Below, piece by piece: positions 9,802-20,048 of a DNA stretch of 64,000 bases (within the stretch, counting starts at the first letter, position 1; every line of letters begins with the position of its first letter). The position numbers were made by a program, and so were the translations under genes. Origin of the DNA: Gammaproteobacteria bacterium (GTDB lineage: Bacteria > Pseudomonadota > Gammaproteobacteria > GRL18); the NCBI GenBank assembly GCA_015488755.1, contig WFNB01000119.1, forward strand, positions 1 through 64,000, read 5' to 3'. Under the pieces are notes generated by a model. It did not search any database. It was not told the DNA's origin and saw nothing but the letters and a program-made list of their open reading frames with translations.

Positions 9802-10335
9802 TTACAGCAAGGGCTTTATTTGATTAAGGAGCTTTTCTTTCGACATCAGACCTCCTGCTCGATAACGTATAATGCCCTGTTTATCAAAAATAATACTATA
9901 AGGCAAAGCACCACTATGATTGCCGTATTGATAAGAAACCTGCATGGCTGAACGGCCACCAACCAATATTGGGTAATTTATCCCTAATTGCTTAACAAAG
10001 TCAGCCACCTTTATTTCATCATCAGTGGCAATACCAATAATAATAAAATCCTGATCCTTATATTGCTTATAAATATCAATGAAATCAGGAATTTCACGTC
10101 GGCAAGGAGGACACCATGTAGCCCAAAAGTTAACTAATATGACCTTGTTTTGCCATTGTGAAAAGGCTTGGGGCTGACCACTTAAATCAGGTAAGCTAAA
10201 ATCGTGGCGTTTTATATGATGTGATTTATTAACCACCTCTGGGCTATTATGAGTATCTAAAAGAGTCTCATAAGCAAGCCAAGAAAGAAAAACAATCAAA
10301 CTCAGAGCAAGAACAAAAATAGTACGTGTTTTCAT
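9802..10335 (-). CDS. TlpA/ResA-like membrane-anchored thioredoxin
   Basis: 177 residues. An uncleaved N-terminal membrane anchor (TIFVLALSLIVFLSWLAY, about 4-21) precedes a periplasmic thioredoxin fold with the redox pair C75/C78 in NFWATWCPPCRREIP. Also seen: FIIIGIATDDE and GALPYSIIFDKQG, with the cis-Pro region typical of AhpC-TSA/TlpA proteins. Such proteins reduce disulfides, for example for cytochrome c maturation. It lies 12 bp downstream of dsbD, which would supply its electrons, so the pair probably forms one periplasmic reducing pathway. Confidence 0.92.
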   Translation of the reverse strand: MKTRTIFVLALSLIVFLSWLAYETLLDTHNSPEVVNKSHHIKRHDFSLPDLSGQPQAFSQWQNKVILVNFWATWCPPCRREIPDFIDIYKQYKDQDFIIIGIATDDEIKVADFVKQLGINYPILVGGRSAMQVSYQYGNHSGALPYSIIFDKQGIIRYRAGGLMSKEKLLNQIKPLL

Positions 10336-10347
10336 AATATAAAACGC

Positions 10348-12690
10348 TTATTGAGCACTTTTTTCAAAGGCATGCACATGCTGAGCAAAGTCATCGCCAT
10401 TTTTATAGCCGACCACTCGAAAATTACGTTTCTCTCCCGAGCTAGGGTGAAAGAATAAAATTGCTGGGGGAGCCGGTATTTGAAAAGACTTTAGTAGTGC
10501 TTCATCCTGCTTATCCATTTCAGTAACATCCGCTTGTAGCACCATAAAATTTGCCAATGAAGAAAGTACTTTAGCTGACTTAAAGGTGGTATTTTCCATA
10601 CTTTTACAATAGGTGCACCAATCGGCATAAAAATCGAGCATAACGGCCTGATTGTTTTGCTTGGCTTGCTCTAATTTTGCTTCTAAATCAGCGACTGATT
10701 TTATTTTTTCAAAGACCACATGGCTAGGAGCGACATTACCGGCAACAGCAAGTGAGTATTCGCCCTTAAGTGGTTGCAAATAATTTTTATTCCCAGAAGA
10801 AGCACCGATGATTAAGAGACTAGCATACAACATCAAAATCAAGCCTAAGGCTTTCCATAAGCGTGACCAACCCGTAGTATTTTCATGAATGGGTGTTAAT
10901 GCGCCCATGTAAACCCCAGCAACAAAGATGAGCAGTGCCCATAACCACATAATAATAATTTCTGGCAATACTCGTTCCAACATCCAGATTGCTACGGCCA
11001 GCATCATCACGCCAAAGACCGCTTTGACTGTATCCATCCAAACACCCGCTCTAGGCATAAGTTTACCCGCGGAGGTTCCAATAATAATCAAGGGAATCCC
11101 CATGCCCAAACTCATAACAAATAAAGCACTACCCCCTAAGAAAGGATCACCTGTTTGACTGATAAATAATAAAATACCCATTAACGGTGGCGCCATACAC
11201 GGGCCAACAATCAAAGCTGACAGCACGCCCATAATAGCCACGCCAATTAAGGTGCCACCTTCTTGCTTATTACTTAGCTCTGAAATCTTTGATTGTATAG
11301 AGGATGGCAGTTGCAGTTCATAAAAACCAAACATCGATAATGCTAATAAAACAAAAATTAGAGAAAAACTGCCCAATACCCAAGGATTTTGAAAAATAAT
11401 CTGAATATTATTTCCTGACAGACCAGCAACAACACCCACCAAGGTATACACCACTGCCATTGAAAGTACATACACAACAGACATCACAAAGGCACTGCTA
11501 CTGGCCTTACTCCCTTGTCCGGCAATAATACCCGATAAAATAGGGATCATAGGAAAGACACAGGGTGTAAATGCTAAACCTAAACCAATTAAGAAAAAGG
11601 TGGCTAATGCCAGTAAGGTATTTTCAGAGCTGAGCATCCCAGCCAAAACATCCTGCTCAGACTGTTGTTCAATAGCATTTATTGCTGTTGTTTTATCTGC
11701 AGGTGTGGGGATTTGAATGGCACTTTTTTGAATGGCACTTTGTGGATCACGACTAGAAGGTGTTTTAATCTCAAGTTTAGAGATATCTAAGTCAATATTT
11801 TTGGTCACCTTAGGATAACAGATCCCTGCCTCAGAACACCCTTGATAAATCACTTGAACCGCTAATGGCTTGGTTTTATCACCAGAACCCGTGATAGGAA
11901 TATTAATACTCAAATCATGATAATAAGCTTCATAATCACCTAAATATTCATCGCTTTTGGCTTTGCCATCAGGCAGGTTCGGTGATGCGATGGAGAAACC
12001 ATCGGCATTGATTAATTTAAATTTAAGTTTATCTTTATACAAGTAATGTTTATCGGCAATCGACCATAATGCTGAAAGCTGGTTTTTATTATTTATTGAT
12101 AGTGAAAATTTGAATGCCTCCTCAATATCCAGAACATCATCCTGAGCATTTAAGTCCTTACCAAGATTGGCTAATTGATTTAGGGTCTTGGCTGTAGAAA
12201 CCGTATTATTAGCCACTGCCTTATTATTTTTGCTGACGGCAGAGAGCACCGCATCGGGTTGGCTAAAAGACACCGTCTGCTTTAATGGTGGATAACAAAT
12301 ACCACCTGAGGCACATCCCTGAGATTTAGCCTGCAAACTCAGTGTCTCACCGGCTTTTTTCTTTGATGTAAAAGGGATTGTGGCACTGACCTCATGCTTA
12401 TAAATTTGTATCTCGCCAAAATACGGATCCTTTTTGGTCACACTTGGAGACAGCTTTATCTCACCTAAAACTAGGTCATCATCCTTAGAACGAAACGCAA
12501 TCTTATCTCGATAAAGGTAGTAACCATCGGCAATTTTCCATGACACAATAAGCTCAGTACCATCAGCGGAGCGTATTACCTTGCTTTGCTGTATAGCAAA
12601 GGCCTGTTCAGGGGGAAGGAAGTCCTGCTCAGCCTGTACTGTGCTGATAAAGAAAAATAGGGAAAAAAATACAATGAATCGCATGAACAT
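10348..12690 (-). CDS. dsbD: Thiol:disulfide interchange protein DsbD with two tandem N-terminal alpha domains
   Basis: Moves electrons from cytoplasmic thioredoxin across the inner membrane to periplasmic thiol proteins. 780 residues against about 565 in E. coli. After a signal peptide (FIVFFSLFFFISTVQA) there are two DsbD-alpha-like domains, each with a C-x5-C pair followed by YP: CASGGICYPP (first) and CSEAGICYPK (second). The membrane domain has the paired cysteines in FTPCVFPMIPILSG and VGPCMAPPLMG. The C-terminal thioredoxin domain has DFYADWCTYCKSMENT. The duplication accounts for the extra length. cutA lies upstream and tlpA downstream. Confidence 0.96.
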   Translation of the reverse strand: MFMRFIVFFSLFFFISTVQAEQDFLPPEQAFAIQQSKVIRSADGTELIVSWKIADGYYLYRDKIAFRSKDDDLVLGEIKLSPSVTKKDPYFGEIQIYKHEVSATIPFTSKKKAGETLSLQAKSQGCASGGICYPPLKQTVSFSQPDAVLSAVSKNNKAVANNTVSTAKTLNQLANLGKDLNAQDDVLDIEEAFKFSLSINNKNQLSALWSIADKHYLYKDKLKFKLINADGFSIASPNLPDGKAKSDEYLGDYEAYYHDLSINIPITGSGDKTKPLAVQVIYQGCSEAGICYPKVTKNIDLDISKLEIKTPSSRDPQSAIQKSAIQIPTPADKTTAINAIEQQSEQDVLAGMLSSENTLLALATFFLIGLGLAFTPCVFPMIPILSGIIAGQGSKASSSAFVMSVVYVLSMAVVYTLVGVVAGLSGNNIQIIFQNPWVLGSFSLIFVLLALSMFGFYELQLPSSIQSKISELSNKQEGGTLIGVAIMGVLSALIVGPCMAPPLMGILLFISQTGDPFLGGSALFVMSLGMGIPLIIIGTSAGKLMPRAGVWMDTVKAVFGVMMLAVAIWMLERVLPEIIIMWLWALLIFVAGVYMGALTPIHENTTGWSRLWKALGLILMLYASLLIIGASSGNKNYLQPLKGEYSLAVAGNVAPSHVVFEKIKSVADLEAKLEQAKQNNQAVMLDFYADWCTYCKSMENTTFKSAKVLSSLANFMVLQADVTEMDKQDEALLKSFQIPAPPAILFFHPSSGEKRNFRVVGYKNGDDFAQHVHAFEKSAQ

Positions 12691-12806
12691 TATTTTATGA
12701 CCATTTATGTTGGGCTGTTGGCAGTGGCTTACTCAAATTTGCAAACAACTGCCATCAGGTTTTATATTAAGACCAGTGAAAGGTTCTTTTGCTTTCTTTT
12801 CAATTT

Positions 12807-13166
12807 TTATGCTTGGTTTATACTACTATCAATCCATTTTAGATAGTCTGGTAAACCATTACTTATATCAATCGCAATAATTTCAGGAACTTCATAGGGA
12901 TGTAATGAGCGAATAACCCGTTCCAATGAAGCATATTTTTCTTGTGTTGTTTTTATCAAGATCATAGTCTCTTTTGCAGATTCAACATTTTCTTCCCAGT
13001 GATAAATAGAGTATAGCGCAGGTAACACATTGACACAGGCGGCTAGCTTTTGTGCCACTATATTCTCAGCAATATTGATAGCAACTTCCTCTTCAGGGCA
13101 CGTGCAAAACACTAATTGATAGGCTATTTTTTGCTGTTCTTTTTGCTGTTCAATACTACTTTTCAT
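12807..13166 (-). CDS. cutA: Divalent-cation tolerance protein CutA
   Basis: 119 residues, trimeric ferredoxin-like fold. Family motifs seen: FCTCPEEEVAINIAENIVA, KLAACVNVLPALYSIYHWEE, ILIKTTQEKY, and SLHPYEVPEIIAIDI. The molecular role of CutA is not settled, though it is linked to copper and cation tolerance. It is upstream of dsbD on the same strand, a common gammaproteobacterial arrangement. Confidence 0.95.
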   Translation of the reverse strand: MKSSIEQQKEQQKIAYQLVFCTCPEEEVAINIAENIVAQKLAACVNVLPALYSIYHWEENVESAKETMILIKTTQEKYASLERVIRSLHPYEVPEIIAIDISNGLPDYLKWIDSSINQA

Positions 13167-13392
13167 TTGAAAAAAATACTTCCTTACCCCATCTACTCAG
13201 TATAGAATCTGAAGATGAGTCTGATAAATGGCTTAAATGCTCAAATTTTAAGTGAACAATACCGGATTAGCAACCAACTTAAATGATGCCTATCTACAAT
13301 TATTAGCTGTTTATTGTTTATCGCTCATAAGAAGTCAGACCCATAGACAAATAAAAAATTCATTTTTTATCCTCCTAGCTATTGAGAATATT

Positions 13393-13911
13393 ATGCCCAT
13401 ACTACCTTTGTTCTTACTAATTTTTATCAGTATACCTCTGATAGAAATCTATTTATTAATTGAAGTAGGCAGTGCCATTGGTGCTCTACCTACGGTAATT
13501 GCGGTTGTTTCTACCGCAGTACTTGGCATTACACTGATCCGCATACAAGGTTTTTCAACCTTACAAAAAGCACAACATTCTATGGCACAAGGTGTGCCTC
13601 CAGCAATGGAAATGTTTGAGGGCATCATGTTACTTATCGCTGCGCTATGCTTGCTTATGCCTGGATTTTTTACCGATACTATTGGCTTTTTATTATTAGT
13701 CCCTCCTCTTAGGAAGCTCTTAGCCTCTGTTATCATTGGCAGTGCCCTCTTAAAATCTCGTTATGTTAGCAACGCTAATAAGACAAACAATGACTACTAT
13801 GAAGGCACTTATGAAGATATAAGCACCAAGACACAAGCCCAAAACAGTCTTCGCCAAGGCAATATTATTGAAGGCAGTGTTGAAGCAAATGAGACAAAAA
13901 CAAAAAAATAA
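13393..13911 (+). CDS. fxsA: FxsA-family membrane protein
   Basis: The ATG at 13393 gives the family-typical start MPILPLFLLIFISIPLIEIY and 172 residues. The longer ORF from a GTG at 13252 adds 47 residues without homology features. Several hydrophobic helices span residues 1-125, and the C-terminus is polar and cytoplasmic. In E. coli FxsA counters F-plasmid exclusion of phage T7; its normal role is unclear. It lies just upstream of groESL, as in many gammaproteobacteria, and ends in its own terminator. Confidence 0.9.
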   Translation: MPILPLFLLIFISIPLIEIYLLIEVGSAIGALPTVIAVVSTAVLGITLIRIQGFSTLQKAQHSMAQGVPPAMEMFEGIMLLIAALCLLMPGFFTDTIGFLLLVPPLRKLLASVIIGSALLKSRYVSNANKTNNDYYEGTYEDISTKTQAQNSLRQGNIIEGSVEANETKTKK

Positions 13912-13978
13912 AAATTTTATGATAATTAATACTTGAAAAACAAAGTCCTGTCCCAAAGTTATCAACCATGAAATAATT

Positions 13979-14005
13979 CCGGCTCATTTCTAAGCCGGTT
14001 TTTTT
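13979..14005 (+). terminator. Intrinsic terminator after fxsA
   Basis: Stem CCGGCT/AGCCGG at 13979-13984 and 13993-13998, followed directly by seven T. It insulates fxsA from the groES promoter that begins at its T-tract. Confidence 0.8.
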
Positions 14006-14042
14006 AACATCATAGCTTAGCACTCTATAATGAGAGTGCTAA
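14004..14042 (+). promoter_or_regulatory. groESL promoter with CIRCE-like operator overlapping the -10 box
   Basis: A -35-like TTAACA (14004-14009), a 16-bp spacer and a perfect -10 TATAAT (14026-14031). The -10 lies in the loop of a perfect inverted repeat, TTAGCACTC (14017-14025) and GAGTGCTAA (14034-14042). These arms match the CIRCE operator recognised by the HrcA repressor, but the spacer is 8 nt rather than the canonical 9. Bound HrcA would occlude RNA polymerase. No sigma-32 consensus was obvious, which is inference by eye. Confidence 0.85.
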
Positions 14043-14068
14043 GTTTACTATAACGGAGAAAGTGTAAC

Positions 14069-14356
14069 GTGAATATTCGTCCATTAGGAGACCGCATTGT
14101 TGTGCGTCGTCTTGAAGAAGAAACAAAAACTGCCGGTGGCATTTACATCCCTGATTCAGCTACTGAAAAACCTTCTGAAGGTGAAGTAGTTGCTGTCGGT
14201 AACGGTCGTACTACTAACAATGGTGACTTGATTGCAATGGAAGTTAAGGTTGCCGACAAAGTTATTTTTGGTAAATACTCTGGTAGCGAAGTTAAAGTGG
14301 GAGATGAAACTCTACTGATTATGCGTGAAGAAGACGTATTAGCTGTCGTTGAATAA
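14069..14356 (+). CDS. groES: Co-chaperonin GroES
   Basis: 95 residues. Starts at GTG (14069) after a GGAGAA ribosome site, giving [14 protein letters not shown]. The mobile-loop region [20 protein letters not shown] and the C-terminal [14 protein letters not shown] are characteristic. It caps the GroEL folding chamber. The operator upstream controls it together with groEL, 76 bp downstream. Confidence 0.99.
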   Translation: MNIRPLGDRIVVRRLEEETKTAGGIYIPDSATEKPSEGEVVAVGNGRTTNNGDLIAMEVKVADKVIFGKYSGSEVKVGDETLLIMREEDVLAVVE

Positions 14357-14429
14357 GTCTGTAAAGACTCAGAAAAACAATACAGTTAAGTTATTCCATT
14401 TTTAATATAGAATTATTATTGAGGTATAA

Positions 14430-16076
<1,647 letters not shown>

Positions 16077-16130
16077 TACGACGAAAGTCTATGATAAGCT
16101 ATTAAATCTTATAGCCTTATAAACTGCCTA

Positions 16131-16161
16131 GGGCTGGATTCTTATCCAGCCCTTTCTTTTT
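16131..16161 (+). terminator. Intrinsic terminator after groEL
   Basis: A 9-bp perfect stem, GGGCTGGAT/ATCCAGCCC, with a TCTT loop, then TTTCTTTTTCT. Positioned 55 bp past the groEL stop. Confidence 0.9.
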
Positions 16162-16200
16162 CTAGTGCTCTTTTTCTCAGCAAACTTAGATATGCAAATT

Positions 16201-17016
16201 CTACTTTGCATCATCATAGCGATAATATTTAGCACCACCCTTCATAAAGTAATAATTTTTTAACCCTTTATTCTCTAAATGATATTGTAACCAGCGAACC
16301 TGTTTGCCTGAATTGCCATAGGCTAACAATACTTTGTTTTCTTCAATAGCCTTATTGATATAACGGTTAAGCTTTCTAGTATCGTCCAACGGAGCTGATT
16401 TGTCAGCCAGCAAAAAAAGGCCATTACCCCGGCGTTGCTTTTTGTCTCGAATATCAATCAGTACCGATCCCAAAATTAATTTTTCAAATTCACTTAAAGG
16501 CAATGTGTGTTTGTTAAGTTCTGCTTTGCTGATTAATTTTTCTGGATCCAGAGGGCTTTCTCCTAATAAACTGGCATATTCAGGGTGTGCTTGTGACCAC
16601 TCAAAGACCCCTGCATCAAAAACTAATATATTGGATAGTTTAGATTTTTTAGCTGCCTTAAATGATTTCATACAGCGACGACCATTACAATAAAAGACAA
16701 TGGTTTTATCTGTGTTTTTTGCTAAGGCATTAATATCTTTGTTAAACGTCAATGAATGTAGGGGAATATTCACAGCACCCACAATATTAATCACTTCATA
16801 CTCAAAGTGACTACGCGCATCGACAACAATATATTTATTATCAATATAACCCTGATAAAAATCATCCAGCTCAATAAATGGCATCTCAGGATATTTTTCC
16901 CTACCGGGGAAGCCTTCACTTTTATCGGCAAAACTAAGAGGAGCGATTAAAAGACATAGAAGCAAAGTAATGGTGCTAGAAAAATAGTTTGGAAAATGGA
17001 TGCTTAGCTTATTCAT
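16201..17016 (-). CDS. Periplasmic protein with two rhodanese domains
   Basis: 271 residues. An N-terminal signal peptide (STITLLLCLLIAPLSFA) precedes two rhodanese-like domains. The first (about 50-150) has VVDARSHFEYEVINIVGAVNIP and the active-site loop FYCNGRRCMKS with the catalytic Cys. The second (about 165-270) keeps VLIDIRDKKQR, but its loop reads AYGNSGKQVRW, with no Cys, so it is probably inactive or structural. The role is presumably periplasmic sulfur transfer or thiol chemistry; the substrate is unknown. It is a single-gene unit facing the groEL terminator. Confidence 0.85.
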   Translation of the reverse strand: MNKLSIHFPNYFSSTITLLLCLLIAPLSFADKSEGFPGREKYPEMPFIELDDFYQGYIDNKYIVVDARSHFEYEVINIVGAVNIPLHSLTFNKDINALAKNTDKTIVFYCNGRRCMKSFKAAKKSKLSNILVFDAGVFEWSQAHPEYASLLGESPLDPEKLISKAELNKHTLPLSEFEKLILGSVLIDIRDKKQRRGNGLFLLADKSAPLDDTRKLNRYINKAIEENKVLLAYGNSGKQVRWLQYHLENKGLKNYYFMKGGAKYYRYDDAK

Positions 17017-17276
17017 GGGAGTTTGTACCTAATGTTATAAAATATAAGAAATTACTACTATTCAGTATTTTGTAAACTCAAAACCCTTATTCAATATATT
17101 GTCTTGTATAAGATGTAATTGTGCATTACCTCTCAAGAGAATAGTCAAATTGTTGATACTTATCAAGCTAAAGGGGTTAATTTTTTCTATGTTAGAGGAT
17201 GGTTAATTAAGCTATTTTCAGCACACCATTCTAAGGGGCATCTTTTGCGAATAGTGCACATAATTAATGAATAATA
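17017..17276. other. AT-rich intergenic stretch upstream of the MITE
   Basis: Together with the element this makes a gene-free gap of about 430 bp between the double rhodanese gene and xerC. I see no ORF, RNA gene or clear promoter in it beyond the presumed rhodanese promoter near its left end. Confidence 0.5.
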
Positions 17277-17448
17277 TAGCAATATTCATACATAGGTACT
17301 TAAGGATAACTCTGTGTTTACGGAGAAAGTTTTTGCCACATGGATGTGGCAATAAAGCCTCCATAGATGGATTTACGGCGTCTTGCGTAGTAAATACAGA
17401 GTTATCCTGCCTCAGACATGCTTAAGTATCTACCTATGTAGCAATATT
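17277..17448. mobile_element. MITE-like palindromic element with 10-bp flanking direct repeats
   Basis: About 150 bp of nested inverted repeats. The outer arms share CATAGGTA and ACTTAAG with their complements near the right end. The inner arms are GGATAACTCTGTGTTTAC and GTAAATACAGAGTTATCC. The core holds small hairpins (GCCACATGGATGTGGC) and the motif TTTACGGCG. Both sides carry TAGCAATATT (17277-17286 and 17439-17448), a likely target-site duplication. There is no ORF. It shares core architecture with the two elements near 31.7 and 32.8 kb. It ends just past the xerC stop and could act as that gene's terminator. Confidence 0.75.
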
Positions 17449-17450
17449 AG

Positions 17451-18341
17451 TTATTTCTTTTTCTTTGCTCTGGGATGAGCCTTATCATAAACTGAGGCAA
17501 GATGCTGAAAGTCTAAATGAGTGTATATTTGTGTTGTTGAAATATCAACATGACCAAGAAGTTCTTGCACGGCACGTAGATTGCCACTGGACTCTAATAT
17601 ATGAGTAGCAAAAGAATGACGTAACATATGTGGATGAAGGTGTATAGGAAGCCCTTGCTCGAGCGCCATTTTCTCTAAACGTTGCTGTACTCCACGTTGA
17701 GTAATACGAGTACCAAAACGAGATACAAAAATCGCCGGCTCATCCGACTTAGCCAATGTACTTCTAACAGCCAACCATTTTTGTAATGCCTCTATCGCTT
17801 TTTGTCCTACGGGTAACTCACGTTCCTTATTACCCTTTCCTAAAACACGAAGTTGCTGCTCTGGTATGTTAATATCAGAAAAATCAATACCTATTAACTC
17901 AGACAAACGCAGACCACAAGAATAAATTAACTCAAACATAGCCTGATCACGAATAGATAAGGGATCATCTTCTGAATGTGTCAGCAATTGATCAAGTTGT
18001 TCAATATCAGGTGCTTTAGGCAATCTACGGCCGCTTTTAGGTGCCCGAATACCATTGAGCGGATTGTGACTAAGCACCTGCTCTTTTATTAGATAGGCAT
18101 ATAAGCGACGTAATGAGGATAGCTGTCTTTGAATTGTTTTTGCAGAAAGATTTTTACGGTGTTGTAATGCCGTATAACTACGGTATTGGTGATTATCAAT
18201 TAAGTGCCATGAATCAATACCTTGCTCAGAAAAATAAGCCATCGCCTGAGTGAGATCACGTTGGTAATTTACTAAGGTATTTCTAGCCAGTTGGCGTTCT
18301 ACTTTTAAGTAATTAATAAAAGCATCAAGCGTTTGTTGCAT
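17451..18341 (-). CDS. xerC: Tyrosine recombinase XerC
   Basis: With XerD resolves chromosome dimers at dif. The ATG at 18341 gives 296 residues and the usual opening; the longer ORF begins with two GTG codons. The catalytic set is present: Arg in YSCGLRLSEL, Lys in VLGKGNKERELP, HxxR in HPHMLRHSFATH, His in LLGHVDISTTQIYTH, and the nucleophile Tyr in IYTH. The C-terminus FQHLASVYDKAHPRAKKK matches XerC. Its position downstream of DUF484 and dapF identifies it as the housekeeping XerC, not an island integrase. Confidence 0.97.
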   Translation of the reverse strand: MQQTLDAFINYLKVERQLARNTLVNYQRDLTQAMAYFSEQGIDSWHLIDNHQYRSYTALQHRKNLSAKTIQRQLSSLRRLYAYLIKEQVLSHNPLNGIRAPKSGRRLPKAPDIEQLDQLLTHSEDDPLSIRDQAMFELIYSCGLRLSELIGIDFSDINIPEQQLRVLGKGNKERELPVGQKAIEALQKWLAVRSTLAKSDEPAIFVSRFGTRITQRGVQQRLEKMALEQGLPIHLHPHMLRHSFATHILESSGNLRAVQELLGHVDISTTQIYTHLDFQHLASVYDKAHPRAKKKK

Positions 18342-18367
18342 AGTTAATAGTTGCACCACCTATCAGT

Positions 18368-19087
18368 TTATAAAAAGGTATGTAACTTATGACTTAAAAT
18401 CTCACCCAGACGATCTAAAAATAATGTTCCCATATCGCCATTAAAACGCCGAACATTATGGCTACCGAGTATTAAGGCTCCAAAGCAATTATTTTTCTCA
18501 ACAAACAAAGGAATGACCGCAATAGAAGTAATGTTTTGTGCTTTATTCTCAAAAAGCGCTTCTAATGGTAATTGTTTAAAAAAACCACACATCGGTTTTC
18601 TGGTTGTTAAAAGCTTATTAAGTTCGTTAGATAAGACACTTTTGGCTGGTATAAAAAGATAATCTGGTTGCTCATCAATCGGTTCAATAAATAATTTAAG
18701 GGCAATGGCATCAACAGAAAAATCATCACATAGTACTTCATCTAATATCACCTCACAGGCATCAATCCCATCACTGTCTAAAAGTGATAATGTCAGCTTG
18801 TGCATGCGTTGGTTAGAGAGTTCATTTTCTTTAGCAATTTTAATCAACTCGCTAAGCTGTGATTTGTGCTGTGTGTTTTGCTCTCTTAATAAAGTAACCT
18901 GACGTTCAATTAGAGAGATTGCCGCTCCACGCTTATGGGGAATTTCCAATGACGCCAAAAGTGCTGGTTGCTGATTAAAAAAATCAGGGTGTTCTTGCAA
19001 ATAATCACAGGTGATCTGACTATCTGTTTTTGTTACTTGTGGTGATCCCACAATAGAATCTTGTTGTAATTTACTGCTTGAATTCAT
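18368..19087 (-). CDS. DUF484 family protein (GAF-like)
   Basis: 239 residues. The DUF484 signature is visible: ICDYLQEHPDFFNQQPALLA near the N-terminus, SLIERQVTLLREQN leading into a coiled coil (about 70-110), and a GAF-like C-terminal half (SIAVIPLF...CFGALILGSHN...FNGDMGTLFLDRLGEIL). The function is unknown. It is nearly always found between dapF and xerC. It overlaps the dapF stop by 4 bp (ATGA), so translation is coupled. Confidence 0.93.
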   Translation of the reverse strand: MNSSSKLQQDSIVGSPQVTKTDSQITCDYLQEHPDFFNQQPALLASLEIPHKRGAAISLIERQVTLLREQNTQHKSQLSELIKIAKENELSNQRMHKLTLSLLDSDGIDACEVILDEVLCDDFSVDAIALKLFIEPIDEQPDYLFIPAKSVLSNELNKLLTTRKPMCGFFKQLPLEALFENKAQNITSIAVIPLFVEKNNCFGALILGSHNVRRFNGDMGTLFLDRLGEILSHKLHTFL

Positions 19088-19965
19088 AATATTATTTGAC
19101 CTTCATAAACAAAACTTGCAGGACCTGTCATTATTAACGAATGATCACCCTGTTGCCATTGTATGTGTAATTTACCCGCAGGTAAGATGACGGAAACATT
19201 TTCTGTGAGCCAACCCTGAGTAATGCCATTGGCTACCGCAGCACAAGCACCTGTACCACAGGCAAGTGTTTCACCGGAACCACGCTCATAAACCCGAAGG
19301 TAAATCGTGTGCTCATCAATAATTTGCATAAAACCAACATTGACCCGCATTGGAAACGCTGGGTGAGATTCTAATAAACGGCCGACCTTTTGTACAGGAT
19401 AATTATCCAGATCGGTGACACGGATAGTAATATGAGGATTCCCCATAGACACTGCCGAAAACTCAATGGTTTTATCTTGTTCTTTGCTTGCATAGGGTAT
19501 CGTTAAAGTGTAGCGATTATTACTTTGATGATCCTCTTTTTCATAGCTGGCAGACTCCGGCAAAAAAGGCAGTTTTTCCGGTGCAAACACAGGCTGCCCC
19601 ATATCCACACTGACATCACCATCTTGATTTATTTTTAAACAAATAACACCACCATAAGTTTCTACTAGAATAGTAGACTTTGTGGTCAGTTTTTTTTCCT
19701 GTACAAAGCGAGCAAAACAACGTGCACCATTACCACATTGCTCAACTTCACCACCATCAGCATTAAAAATTCGGTATTTAAAATCAATATCAAGCTGACT
19801 ATTATCTGCTTTTTCTACCAATAATAACTGATCACAACCAACCCCAAAATGTCGATCAGCAATAAACTTAACCTGCTCTTGTGTTAGACTAATGCGTTGT
19901 GAAATGGCATCAATAACAACAAAGTCATTACCAAGACCATGCATTTTAGTAAAATTAAGTTGCAT
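19084..19965 (-). CDS. dapF: Diaminopimelate epimerase
   Basis: Interconverts LL- and meso-diaminopimelate for lysine and peptidoglycan synthesis. Seen: FTKMHGLGNDFVVID, the first active-site Cys in VEQCGNGARCFARF, and the second in ETLACGTGACAAVANG. 293 residues against about 274 in E. coli; the surplus is a polar insertion (around ESASYEKEDHQSNNRY, about 137-160). It is divergent from hemW. The lppL/lysA genes often seen upstream are absent. Confidence 0.97.
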   Translation of the reverse strand: MQLNFTKMHGLGNDFVVIDAISQRISLTQEQVKFIADRHFGVGCDQLLLVEKADNSQLDIDFKYRIFNADGGEVEQCGNGARCFARFVQEKKLTTKSTILVETYGGVICLKINQDGDVSVDMGQPVFAPEKLPFLPESASYEKEDHQSNNRYTLTIPYASKEQDKTIEFSAVSMGNPHITIRVTDLDNYPVQKVGRLLESHPAFPMRVNVGFMQIIDEHTIYLRVYERGSGETLACGTGACAAVANGITQGWLTENVSVILPAGKLHIQWQQGDHSLIMTGPASFVYEGQIIL

Positions 19966-20048
19966 CGTTTATCGAATCCAAATAATTACAATATTGCCTG
20001 AAACTATAACAGATACTCACATTTGTTACGAATACAGACGCCCTAAAT

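Noticed and set aside
13252-13392. 47-residue N-terminal extension of FxsA
   Set aside because: The family-like membrane start is at 13393, and the extension lies in the divergent promoter region shared with cutA.
17277-17448. CRISPR repeat or tRNA-like gene
   Set aside because: Single nested palindrome with target-site duplication; no spaced repeats and no cloverleaf.
17451-18341. Integrase of a genomic island
   Set aside because: Sequence and the dapF-DUF484 neighbourhood identify the housekeeping XerC.
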